Of a stretch of 64,000 bases of DNA, positions 35,268-42,993 are shown piece after piece. The stretch is from Streptomyces yatensis (GTDB lineage Bacteria > Actinomycetota > Actinomycetes > Streptomycetales > Streptomycetaceae): NCBI RefSeq assembly GCF_018069625.1, contig NZ_CP072941.1:2542001-2606000 (forward strand), read 5' to 3'. The translations under genes and the position numbers were made by a program. Position 1 is the stretch's first letter; each line of letters starts with the position of its first letter. The notes under the pieces are model-generated. The model saw only the letters and a list, made by a program, of their open reading frames with translations. It did no database searches and was not told the DNA's origin.

Positions 35268-36377
35268 ATGCCCGCAGAACCCCTCCGTTTCGCCTATTGG
35301 GTGCCCAATGTCAGCGGCGGACTGGTCACCAGCACCATCGAGCAGCGCACCGACTGGGGCTACGACTACAACCGCGACCTGGCCGTGCTCGCCGAGAACA
35401 ACGGTTTCGACTACGCCCTCAGCCAGGTCCGCTACATGGCCAGCTACGGCGCCGAGTACCAGCACGAGTCGACCAGTTTCAGCCTCGCGCTGCTGCTGGC
35501 CACGCAGCGGCTGAAGGTCATCGCCGCCGTCCACCCCGGGCTGTGGCACCCCGGCGTGCTGGCCAAGCTGGGCGCCACCGCCGATCACCTGTCCGACGGA
35601 CGGTTCGCGGTGAACGTGGTCAGCGGCTGGTTCAAGGGCGAGTTCACCGCGCTGGGCGAGCCCTGGCTGGAGCACGACGAGCGCTACCGCCGCTCCGAGG
35701 AGTTCATCCGGGCGCTGCGCGCCATCTGGACCGAGGACCACGCCGAACTGGCCGGGGACTTCTACCGGATCCGGGACTTCTCGCTCAAGCCCAAGCCGCT
35801 GAGCAGCCCCGCTCGCCCGCATCCGGAGATCTTCCAGGGCGGCAACTCCACCGCCGCCCGCGCCATGGCGGGCCGGGTCTCCGACTGGTACTTCAGCAAC
35901 GGCAAGGACTTCGACGGCGTCACCGAGCAGATCGGCGACGTCCGCGCCGCGGCCGCCGCCGTAGGCCGCCCGGCGCCCGGCTTCGCGCTCAACGCCTTCC
36001 TCATCGCCCGCGACACCGAGGCCGAGGCCCGCGAGACCCTGCGCGAGATCGTCGCCAAGGCCGACACCGAGGCCGTGGCCGGCTTCCGCGGCGCCGTCCA
36101 GCAGGCGGGCCGGTCCACCGCCGACGGCAAGGGCATGTGGCAGGACTCCTCCTTCGAGGACCTGGTCCAGTACAACGACGGCTTCCGTACGGGGCTGATC
36201 GGCACCCCCGAGCAGATCGCCGAGCGCATCGTCGCCTACAAGCGGCTCGGCGTGGACCTCTTCCTCCTGGGCTTCCTGCACTACCTGGAGGAGGTCGAGT
36301 ACTTCGGCACGCGGGTGCTGCCGCTGGTCCGCGAGCTGGAGGCGGAGCTGCCGGAGCCGGTGCCCGCGCTGTCCTGA
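35268..36377 (+). CDS. sfnG: Dimethyl sulfone monooxygenase (SfnG-like, FMNH2-dependent)
   Basis: 369 residues, LLM-class flavin monooxygenase. The N-terminus (LRFAYWVPNVSGGLVTSTIEQRTDW) and the stretches DYALSQVRYMASYGAEYQHES, NVVSGWFKGEF and FQGGNSTAARAMA are typical of SfnG. The enzyme converts dimethyl sulfone to methanesulfinate with FMNH2 and oxygen. It starts a rightward operon with an FMN reductase, an acyl-CoA-dehydrogenase-like SfnB and an alkanesulfonate monooxygenase. The ATG at 35268 (GGGAG upstream) is chosen over a frame that opens upstream. Confidence 0.9.
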   Translation: MPAEPLRFAYWVPNVSGGLVTSTIEQRTDWGYDYNRDLAVLAENNGFDYALSQVRYMASYGAEYQHESTSFSLALLLATQRLKVIAAVHPGLWHPGVLAKLGATADHLSDGRFAVNVVSGWFKGEFTALGEPWLEHDERYRRSEEFIRALRAIWTEDHAELAGDFYRIRDFSLKPKPLSSPARPHPEIFQGGNSTAARAMAGRVSDWYFSNGKDFDGVTEQIGDVRAAAAAVGRPAPGFALNAFLIARDTEAEARETLREIVAKADTEAVAGFRGAVQQAGRSTADGKGMWQDSSFEDLVQYNDGFRTGLIGTPEQIAERIVAYKRLGVDLFLLGFLHYLEEVEYFGTRVLPLVRELEAELPEPVPALS

Positions 36378-36469
36378 CCGCTCCCGGCCCTCCCGCCGCC
36401 GTTTCCACCGGCTCCCGGTCCCACCGGCGCCCGATCCCACCGCCTCGACCGCATCACGAAGGGTTGCTC

Positions 36470-37024
36470 ATGGCCACCGTCCTGTCCCTCTCCGGCTCCC
36501 CCTCCGCCACCTCCCGCACCGCCCGGCTGCTGCGCCGTCTGGACGCCCGGCTGACCGCCCAGGGCCACCAGGTGGTGCCGCTCGACGTCCGCACCCTGCC
36601 CGCCGCCGCGCTGCTCGGCGCGGACTTCTCGCATCCGGCCATCGTCCGGGCCAAGGCGCTGGTCGAGCAGGCGGACGGGCTCGTGGTGGGAACGCCGGTC
36701 TACAAGGCCGCCTACTCCGGGCTGCTGAAGTCCCTGCTGGATCTGCTGCCGCAGTACGCGCTCGCGGGCAAGACCGTGCTGCCGCTGGCCACCGGTGGCA
36801 CCACCGCCCATGTGCTGGCCATCGACTACGCGCTGCGGCCGGTGCTGTCCTCCATGGGGGCGGCCCATATCGTCCAGGGCTGGTTCACCCTGGACAAGGA
36901 CATCACGGTGGAGTCGGACGGCGGGGTGAGCGTGGCGGCTGGGGCCGCCGAGGCGCTGGAGCAGGTGGTCGACCAGTTCTCGGCGGCGCTCGGCCACACC
37001 ACCGTCCTGGCCGCGGCGAGCTGA
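36470..37024 (+). CDS. ssuE: NAD(P)H-dependent FMN reductase (SsuE/MsuE type)
   Basis: 184 residues from ATG 36470 with GAAGGG upstream. The flavodoxin-like fold shows VLSLSGSPSATSRTARLL at the start and VVGTPVYKAAYSGLLKSLLDLLP in the middle, both standard for SsuE. It supplies reduced FMN to the two luciferase-like monooxygenases of the operon. It ends two bases before the next gene. Confidence 0.9.
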   Translation: MATVLSLSGSPSATSRTARLLRRLDARLTAQGHQVVPLDVRTLPAAALLGADFSHPAIVRAKALVEQADGLVVGTPVYKAAYSGLLKSLLDLLPQYALAGKTVLPLATGGTTAHVLAIDYALRPVLSSMGAAHIVQGWFTLDKDITVESDGGVSVAAGAAEALEQVVDQFSAALGHTTVLAAAS

Positions 37025-37026
37025 CC

Positions 37027-38226
37027 ATGTCGTCCCTGCCCGAGCCCGCCCATGTCATCGCCGATGACACCGAGGCGCTGAAGGTGGCCGCGGCGCTGGC
37101 CGAGGAGTTCCGTACCGGCGCCGCCGAGCGCGACGCACGGCGCAGGCTGCCGCGTGCCGAACTGGACCGGCTCTCCGCGTCCGGGCTCCTGGCCATCACC
37201 GTCCCGGCCGGGCACGGCGGCGCGGACGTGTCCGCCGTGACCCTCGCCGAGGTGTTCCGGCTGCTCGCCGCCGCCGACGCGAGCCTCGCCCAGATCCCGC
37301 AGAGCCACTTCTCGTACCTCAATGTGCTGCGCCGTCAGGGCACCGAGGCGCAGCAGGCGTTCTTCTTCGGCGAGGTGCTGGCGGGGAAGCGGTTCGGCAA
37401 CGCCCAGTCGGAGGCGGGCACCCGCCACCTCCAGGACATCCGCACCCGCCTCGCCCCGGCCGCCGACGGCTCGTACACCCTGACCGGTGTCAAGAACTAC
37501 TCCACCGGCGCGCTGTTCGCCGACTGGATCCCGGTGCTGGCCCGGGCGGCGGACGACGACCTGCACGTGGCCTATGTGCCGCGGGACGCGCCCGGTCTGA
37601 CCGTCGTGGACGACTGGGACGGCATGGGCCAGCGGACGACCGCGAGCGGCACCGTCCGGCTGGCGGCCGTGTCCGTCCCGGCGGACCGGGTCGTACCCCA
37701 CCACCTCACCTTTCGCGGACCCCAACTGCACGGTGCCAGCGCGCAGTTGCTGCACGCGGCCATCGACGCCGGGATCGCCTCGGGGGCGCTGGCGGAGGCG
37801 GTGGCCTTCGTCCGCACCAAGAGCCGCCCCTGGTTCGAGAGCGGCTTCGAGACCGCCGCCGAGGATCCGCTGCTCATCCAGCGCTTCGGCGAGCTGGCCC
37901 TCCGGGTCCGGGGCGCCGAGGCCCTGCTGTCCGCCGCCGCCCGGGCGGTGGACGCCGCCCGTGGCCACCTCGACGAGGACACCGCCGCCGAGGCGTCGAT
38001 CGCGGTGGCCGCGGCGAAGGTGGCGGCGGCCAACGCGGCTTTGGAGACGGGCAGTTCGCTGTTCGAGGTCTCCGGCACCCGCTCGGCCCTGGACGCCCTG
38101 GGCCTGCACCGCCACTGGCGGGACGCCCGTACCCACACCCTGCACGACCCGTCCCGCTGGAAGGTCCAGCACATCGGCCGCTATGTGCTCAACGGCACGA
38201 AACCACCCCGTCACGGCCTCCTCTAG
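37027..38226 (+). CDS. sfnB: SfnB-type sulfur acquisition oxidoreductase (acyl-CoA dehydrogenase fold)
   Basis: 399 residues with the acyl-CoA dehydrogenase fold, here of the SfnB/MsuC/DszC branch: PRAELDRLSASGLLAITVP, LAQIPQSHFSYLNVLRR, FGNAQSEAGTRHLQDI, and GTRSALDALGLHRHWRDARTHTLHDP. Such proteins use FMNH2 rather than acyl-CoA; MsuC oxidises methanesulfinate to methanesulfonate. In this operon that is the step between SfnG and the sulfonate monooxygenase. The exact reaction is inferred from context. Confidence 0.88.
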   Translation: MSSLPEPAHVIADDTEALKVAAALAEEFRTGAAERDARRRLPRAELDRLSASGLLAITVPAGHGGADVSAVTLAEVFRLLAAADASLAQIPQSHFSYLNVLRRQGTEAQQAFFFGEVLAGKRFGNAQSEAGTRHLQDIRTRLAPAADGSYTLTGVKNYSTGALFADWIPVLARAADDDLHVAYVPRDAPGLTVVDDWDGMGQRTTASGTVRLAAVSVPADRVVPHHLTFRGPQLHGASAQLLHAAIDAGIASGALAEAVAFVRTKSRPWFESGFETAAEDPLLIQRFGELALRVRGAEALLSAAARAVDAARGHLDEDTAAEASIAVAAAKVAAANAALETGSSLFEVSGTRSALDALGLHRHWRDARTHTLHDPSRWKVQHIGRYVLNGTKPPRHGLL

Positions 38227-38284
38227 CCCCGTAGCCCCCGTGGCCCCCGCCCCACCCCCGCTCACCCCTGAACGGAGCCGCACC

Positions 38285-39445
38285 ATGTCCCTCACCTTCC
38301 ACTGGTTCCTGCCCACCAACGGCGACAGCCGCCATGTCGTCGGCGGTGGCCATGGCACCCCCGTCACCTCGGCCGGAGGGGACCGCCCGCCGTCCGTCGG
38401 CTATCTCTCCCAGATCGCCCGCGCCGCCGAACACCTCGGCTTCGAAGGCGCCCTCACCCCGACCGGCGCCTGGTGCGAGGACGCCTGGCTGACCACCGCG
38501 ATGGTCAGCCAGCACACCGAACGGCTGAAGTTCCTGGTGGCCTTCCGGCCCGGCTTCCTCTCGCCCACCTTCGCCGCCCAGATGGCCTCCACCTACCAGC
38601 GGCAGACCGGCGGCCGGCTGATGCTCAACGTGGTCACCGGCGGCGAGAGCCATGAGCAGCGCGCCTACGGCGACTTCCTCGACAAGGACGCCCGCTACGC
38701 CCGCACCGGCGAGTTCCTGGGCATCGTCCGCGACCTGTGGGACGGCAAGACCGTCGATGCCACCGGTGAACACCTCCAGGTCGAGGGCGCCAAGCTGGCC
38801 CGGCTCCCCGACCCGCTCCCGCAGGTGTACTTCGGCGGCTCCTCCCCCGCCGCGGGCCAGGTGGCCGCCCGCCATAGCGATGTCTACCTCACCTGGGGCG
38901 AGCCCCCCGCCGAGGTCGCCCGGAAGATCGCCTGGATCCGCTCCCTCGCCGCCGCACAGGGCCGTACGATCCGCTTCGGCATCCGGCTGCACGTCATCAC
39001 CCGCGACACCGCCGAGCAGGCGTGGGCCGAGGCCCGCCGGCTGCTCGACGGCTTCGACCCGGAGACCGTGCGCTCCATCCAGGCCGGGCTCGGCCGCAGC
39101 GAGTCCGAGGGCCAGCAGCGCATGCTCGCCCTGCACGGCGGCAGCCTGGACAACCTCGAGATCTACCCCAACCTCTGGGCCGGTGTGGGCCTGGTCCGCG
39201 GCGGCGCGGGTACGGCCCTGGTGGGCAGCCACACCGAGGTCGCCGAGCGGATCGCCGAATACCACCGCCTCGGGATCGACGAGTTCATCCTGTCCGGCTA
39301 TCCGCATCTGGAGGAGGCGTACTGGTTCGGCGAGGGCGTCCTGCCCCTGCTGCAACGGCAGGGCCTGTGGTCCCACCCCGTCCACTCCCCCGCCACCGCC
39401 GAACGGCCCACCACCCAGGTCCCGTTCGCGGCGGCGGGCAGCTGA
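38285..39445 (+). CDS. ssuD: Alkanesulfonate monooxygenase (SsuD/MsuD)
   Basis: 386 residues from ATG 38285 (ACGGAG upstream). SsuD features are FHWFLPTNGDSRHVVGGG at the start, GFEGALTPTGAWCEDAWL, TGGRLMLNVVTGGESHEQRAYGDF (near 100-125), and HSDVYLTWGEPP. It splits alkanesulfonates to aldehyde and sulfite with FMNH2 and oxygen. No ABC transporter for sulfonates is present in the window, which favours an internal substrate such as methanesulfonate made by the SfnB-type enzyme. Confidence 0.92.
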   Translation: MSLTFHWFLPTNGDSRHVVGGGHGTPVTSAGGDRPPSVGYLSQIARAAEHLGFEGALTPTGAWCEDAWLTTAMVSQHTERLKFLVAFRPGFLSPTFAAQMASTYQRQTGGRLMLNVVTGGESHEQRAYGDFLDKDARYARTGEFLGIVRDLWDGKTVDATGEHLQVEGAKLARLPDPLPQVYFGGSSPAAGQVAARHSDVYLTWGEPPAEVARKIAWIRSLAAAQGRTIRFGIRLHVITRDTAEQAWAEARRLLDGFDPETVRSIQAGLGRSESEGQQRMLALHGGSLDNLEIYPNLWAGVGLVRGGAGTALVGSHTEVAERIAEYHRLGIDEFILSGYPHLEEAYWFGEGVLPLLQRQGLWSHPVHSPATAERPTTQVPFAAAGS

Positions 39446-39463
39446 CGGCGTACAGATCGGTGG

Positions 39464-39808
39464 TCAGACACCCATCCACCCGGTGCGGCGCGGCCAGGCC
39501 ACCCGACCATCCGGTTGCGGCGGCCAGCAGATCCGGACCTTGCCGGTACTCGCCCACGGCGCTCCCGTCGCGAAGAAGTCGGTGTTGGCGAACACGCGAT
39601 CTGCGTTCCCGACCAGAGCGTCCAGGGCCGCCGGGTCGAAGCGGACCAGTTCCACGCGGCCGGGCGCGGAAGCGGCGAGGCCGACGGCGTGGGCGGACTC
39701 CGGGGTGCGGGTGGGGACGGTGATGGACGCGCCCGTGGTGTTGAGCAGGCGTTGGATCACATGGCGGCCCATGGCCCCGGCGCCGCCGACGACGAGAATG
39801 TGGGTCAT
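39464..39808 (-). pseudogene. NmrA-like NAD(P)-binding protein, 3' truncated
   Basis: The first 80 residues (THILVVGGAGAMGRHVIQRLL to FANTDFFATGA) match the N-terminus of NmrA-like NAD(P)-binding proteins, with the GGAGAMG nucleotide motif. Normal members have 280-300 residues; here conservation stops after DFFATGA and about 30 unrelated residues follow. The rest of the gene is lost next to the end of ssuD. It probably has no function, although the start and a hairpin upstream are intact. Confidence 0.7.
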
Positions 39809-39850
39809 GGCTTCCCTTCCTCGTGGGCCGTGGTCGTGCTGTTCGCGTTG

Positions 39851-39896
39851 GGAGGTGGGTCGAGCGCTCACGGCCGTGAGCGCTCGACCCACCTCC
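39851..39896. repeat. Perfect 46-bp palindrome
   Basis: The two 23-base arms (39851-39873 and 39874-39896) are exactly complementary with no spacer. Each arm also contains the self-complementary GAGCGCTC (39862-39869 and 39878-39885). It lies 20 bp after the isochorismatase-like stop codon and 42 bp before the truncated NmrA gene. It could be a terminator, a double operator or a fold-back. Confidence 0.95.
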
Positions 39897-39915
39897 GGCT
39901 CAGCACCGGCCAGCG

Positions 39916-40578
39916 CTACACGCCAGCACCATCGGCGGTGGGTGTGGCCAGTAGCTGGAGCTCCCAGGCGAGCGCGATCCCGCTGCCGCCGCCGTGGTCG
40001 GAGAGTACCTGCTGAAGCGCGCTGGCTGTTGACTCGCGAGCCCAGTCGCGCTGCCATTCGCTGATCACGGCCATCCAGGTGATGGGCACGACACCGGCCT
40101 GTTCCATGCGACGCACCGCCATGTCGTGCGTCTCGGCGCTGGCCCCGCCGCAGGCGTCCGTGACGACGAAGACGTCGTACCCCTCACCCAGCGCCTGGAT
40201 GGCGGGCATGGCGACGCAGACCTCCGTCCACAGCCCGGCAATGATCAGCTTCTTGCGCCCCGTTCGCTCCACGACGTCGACGACGCGACGGTCTTCCCAG
40301 GTGTTGATGAACGTGCGGTTGATCGGCTTCTGGTCCGGAAAGACATCCTGGAGGCCCTTGATGAGGTAGCCGCCACGTTCTTCTATCACCGTAGTCAGCA
40401 CCGTGGGGACGTCGAACGCCTTCGCGGCCTTGGCCAGGCCGACGACGTTGTTGACGATCATGGTTGATTCGTGGCTGTTGAGATTGGCGAACTGGAAGGG
40501 CTGGTGGTCGATGAGCACCAGGACGCTTCCCTCGGGGGTGAGCAGTGCTTCGAGTCCGGCCTTTGCGGTGCGTGTCAC
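39916..40578 (-). CDS. Isochorismatase family hydrolase (YcaC-like)
   Basis: 220 residues from GTG 40578 with AGAAGGAA upstream. The cysteine hydrolase fold is clear: Asp24 in VLIDHQPFQ, a conserved TVIEERGGYLIKGL, NRTFINTWEDRRVVD, and the nucleophile in GLWTEVCVAMPAIQA. YcaC-like members have uncertain substrates. It is divergent from a LysR gene 205 bases away, which probably controls it. Confidence 0.88.
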   Translation of the reverse strand: MTRTAKAGLEALLTPEGSVLVLIDHQPFQFANLNSHESTMIVNNVVGLAKAAKAFDVPTVLTTVIEERGGYLIKGLQDVFPDQKPINRTFINTWEDRRVVDVVERTGRKKLIIAGLWTEVCVAMPAIQALGEGYDVFVVTDACGGASAETHDMAVRRMEQAGVVPITWMAVISEWQRDWARESTASALQQVLSDHGGGSGIALAWELQLLATPTADGAGV

Positions 40579-40699
40579 GATGATTCCTTCTGCGCGATGA
40601 GTTGAGCGTACGATGGTGAGATTCAGAGCTGTTCGGGTGATGCCATCCGGTAGACGAACCGGCCGAGCGCGTTGGGCTTCGTCGGGGCAGGTGGGAACG

Positions 40700-40722
40700 T
40701 TTCCCGTGGCGTGAAACGACGC
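40700..40722. promoter_or_regulatory. Inverted repeat CGTTTC-N9-GAAACG upstream of LysR gene
   Basis: CGTTTC and GAAACG flank nine bases in the region between the isochorismatase-like gene and its divergent LysR regulator. The T-N11-A core spacing suits a LysR binding site. The assignment to the adjacent LysR protein is an inference. Confidence 0.45.
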
Positions 40723-40783
40723 TACGGCGGGCGTCCGGCGGGCGTCCAAGACTTGTCCGGACGCCGGGCAATAGGATTCGTCT

Positions 40784-41713
40784 ATGGATGTCAGCCCCCG
40801 CGTCCTCCGCTACTTCATGGCCGTAGCCGAGGAACTCCACTTCGGCCGCGCAGCCACGCGTCTCTACATCTCCCAGCCGTCCCTGAGTCATCAGATCCGC
40901 AAGCTTGAGGAGACCCTCGAAACCCCGCTCTTTGTGCGTTCGAGCCGTCGGGTGCAGCTCACCGCAGCGGGCCGGACGCTGGTTCACGAGGCACCGATAG
41001 CGCTAGCTGCGCTGGAGCAAGCCGTACAGCTCACCCGGCGGGCCGGGGCAGGGATCGCGACGACGATTCGGTTGGGCTATACGCCGGTCACGAGCTTCGA
41101 CACGCTCACGGTGCTTCTGGACGCTCTCCAGGAAGACCACCCCGACTTCACGGTCGACCCTCGAGAGTTCTTCAGCGCCGAGATTCCCGAACGGCTCTGT
41201 GCCGGCGACCTGGACATCGGTCTCGCCCTCTCACCGCAGCCGCTCGATGGGGTAGGCGGCGAGATCCTCCGTGAAGAGCCCGTTTCCGCGCTCCTCAGCA
41301 CTCGCCACCACCTCGCTGCCGCACCGACGATCCCGGTGACGGCCCTCCGCGACGAGACGCTGCAGCTGTTCCCTCGCCGTCTCGCACCGGCCTACTACGA
41401 CGGCATCGTCGCCGCATGCCACGAAGCAGGCTTCTCACCCAAGGTTTGCGCGTTCGAGGATCCGCCGGTAAACGCCATGCTCGCCCGGCTCTCCAGCGGA
41501 CGCAATGTCGGCTTGGCCCCTGCATCGTTCGCTGAGCACGCCGCGAAGGGCAGCACCAGCATCGTTCGTCGCGATGTCGTCGATCCGTCGATCGTGGCAG
41601 AACTCTCGGTGCTGTGGCCCGCGAAGGATCCGTCGCCCGCCATCGCGAGCGTCCTCGCCACCGCCCGACGATGCGCTGAACACCATGGATGGCTACGCAG
41701 TCCCACCACATAG
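40784..41713 (+). CDS. LysR-type transcriptional regulator
   Basis: 309 residues. The N-terminal HTH is RVLRYFMAVAEELHFGRAATRLYISQPSLSHQIRKLEETLE (residues 5-45), followed by a substrate-binding domain. Its codon use is less extreme in GC than its neighbours, with codons such as ATA and TTG and runs like ATAGCGCTAGCTGCG, which hints at a different origin. It is divergent from the isochorismatase-like gene, and that gene is its likely target. Confidence 0.9.
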   Translation: MDVSPRVLRYFMAVAEELHFGRAATRLYISQPSLSHQIRKLEETLETPLFVRSSRRVQLTAAGRTLVHEAPIALAALEQAVQLTRRAGAGIATTIRLGYTPVTSFDTLTVLLDALQEDHPDFTVDPREFFSAEIPERLCAGDLDIGLALSPQPLDGVGGEILREEPVSALLSTRHHLAAAPTIPVTALRDETLQLFPRRLAPAYYDGIVAACHEAGFSPKVCAFEDPPVNAMLARLSSGRNVGLAPASFAEHAAKGSTSIVRRDVVDPSIVAELSVLWPAKDPSPAIASVLATARRCAEHHGWLRSPTT

Positions 41714-41867
41714 TGCCTGAAGCTACAGCCCCCAGCCTCGATCACCGAAGCGCTCCGACCCACGTCACGGAGCTTTTCTCAACCTCACGCTGCCCTTGCT
41801 GACCTGCGGAGAGTCTCAGTAACTACGGCTGCCGACGCCTCAGATCCACCGCAACGCGCATCGCGGC

Positions 41868-42053
41868 TCAGCCGTGTGCGGCGAACCGGACGAACTGCGC
41901 CCAGCCGTCACGGCTGACGGCAAGACCGGGGCGCGCCGTGTCTTTGGAGTCTCGTACGTGGGCGGCCTCTTCGGTGACGGCGACCTCTACGCAGCTGTCA
42001 CCCTGACTGCCGCTGCAACTGGACTTGAACCAAGCACATTCCGTCGCGCTCAT
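41868..42053 (-). CDS. DUF397 domain protein
   Basis: 61 residues with the DUF397 pattern: WFKSSCSGSQGDSCVEVA, HVRDSKDTARPGLAVSRDGWAQFV. The ATG at 42053 overlaps the stop of an XRE/DUF5753 remnant (ATGA), so the pair was once a normal regulator/DUF397 unit. The DUF397 frame is intact, although its partner is broken. Confidence 0.82.
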   Translation of the reverse strand: MSATECAWFKSSCSGSQGDSCVEVAVTEEAAHVRDSKDTARPGLAVSRDGWAQFVRFAAHG

Positions 42054-42265
42054 AGCTCTCCTCGCAGTCGCTCCAGCAAGCCCCGCGAGTCTTGGGGAGT
42101 CAGGGGCTTGCGAGCGCAGTGTGTCATAGCGCTGACAGAGCAGGCTCACCTCTTTCCGGTCGGCGATCAGCCGTCCGTTCTGCTGCCCTTCGGAGTACGC
42201 GAGGCGCCGCCCCTCCGGTGTTTCCAACAGCTGTACCGGACCGTCCAGGCAGGCATGCAACTCGG
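42051..42265 (-). pseudogene. XRE/DUF5753 regulator remnant, 5' truncated and frameshifted
   Basis: Only the last 70 codons of a DUF5753 protein remain (LDGPVQLLETPEGRRLAYSEG, then RLIADRKEVSLLCQRYDTLRSQA). After LRSQA the expected ending LTPQDSRGLLERLRGEL followed by stop lies in the next frame; one extra C in a run of four at about 42105 explains the shift. The 5' half and the helix-turn-helix are missing and replaced by unrelated sequence. Confidence 0.75.
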
Positions 42266-42321
42266 CTTCCAGCCGGGGCGAGCGGCAGCCAGCCCTCCAG
42301 CCGCCCCCTCCCCCGGAGGGT

Positions 42322-42450
42322 GAAACCGGCCGCGGACTGCTGCTGGTGGACGCGCTCGCCGACCGCTGGGGCACCGAGCCGCACCCTCCGGCGGGCAAGA
42401 CGGTGTGGGCGGAGCTGGACTCGCGCCCCCGCTGCCGGTCAGTGCCGTAG
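42322..42450 (+). pseudogene. HATPase (anti-sigma-type) C-terminal fragment
   Basis: Forty-two codons read ETGRGLLLVDALADRWGTEP, then HPPAGKTVWAEL and a short tail before the stop. This is the conserved C-terminus of Streptomyces ATP-binding (SpoIIAB/RsbW-like) regulatory proteins. No start or N-terminal half is present, and it abuts the truncated XRE gene head-to-head, so a rearrangement joined two broken genes. Confidence 0.7.
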
Positions 42451-42993
42451 GTCCTCGGGACGCTGGGGTATGCCCCGCAGATGACGGCCCTGCTCCGTCA
42501 TGGCGTGTAAAAGGCGGTGCCCTTCGTGCGCCACGACCAGCTCCTCGGCCACGGCCACCCGGACGATGTCCACGGTGTCCAGAACCGTGATCCCCTTGCG
42601 GCGGGCGAAGCGGCCGGCCTCCCCGTCGTCGGTGATCCAGACCGAGCCGGCGAATTCCGGCCGGTTCTGGATCAGCGTCAGGGTCTCGGCCTCGCCGAGG
42701 TGCTGGAGGGGGCGCCGCGGGTCACCGGCGAAGACCAACCGCCGTAAGCGGTCGACGAGTTGGGTCTCGTGCGGGTCGTCGATCTCGATCGGCCTGCCGA
42801 GCCAGCCGTCGGCGAGGACCGTGCGGAGCCGGGGCAGATGGCGCGCCGAGCGGGTGGCCTCGTAGGCGACGGCCTGGGTCCAGCGGCCCCGGCTGTCGAG
42901 GACCTTTTCCAGCAGGCTCAGCCGGTCGACGGCCGCGAAGTTGCACAGGACCGTGTTGTCGGGGAACCACCAGGTGCGATGCGTGGCCGTCAT
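42439..42993 (-). CDS. PIN-like domain protein, putative RNase toxin partner
   Basis: 184 residues, starting inside the stop of the upstream peptidase gene (ATGA overlap). It fits the PIN nuclease fold of the DUF3368 style: Asp12 (FPDNTVLCNF), Glu45 (VAYEAT), Glu101/Glu103 (LGEAETLTLI) and Asp122-Asp123 (VWITDDGEAGRFARRKG), with GITVLDTVDIV after it. These acidic residues could bind metal for RNA cleavage. It is co-translated with an XRE-ImmA/IrrE protein, which would act as the control partner. Toxicity is an inference. Confidence 0.78.
   Translation of the reverse strand: MTATHRTWWFPDNTVLCNFAAVDRLSLLEKVLDSRGRWTQAVAYEATRSARHLPRLRTVLADGWLGRPIEIDDPHETQLVDRLRRLVFAGDPRRPLQHLGEAETLTLIQNRPEFAGSVWITDDGEAGRFARRKGITVLDTVDIVRVAVAEELVVAHEGHRLLHAMTEQGRHLRGIPQRPEDLRH

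Noticed and set aside
38285..39445. Nitrilotriacetate or bacterial luciferase-type enzyme for the last gene of the sulfur operon
   Set aside because: The N-terminal FHWFLPTNGDSR and TGGESHEQRAYGDF segments and the operon context fit SsuD/MsuD better.
39851..39896. The 46-bp palindrome as an attachment site or origin
   Set aside because: No integrase, tRNA or replication gene is near; the element is better explained as operator or terminator.
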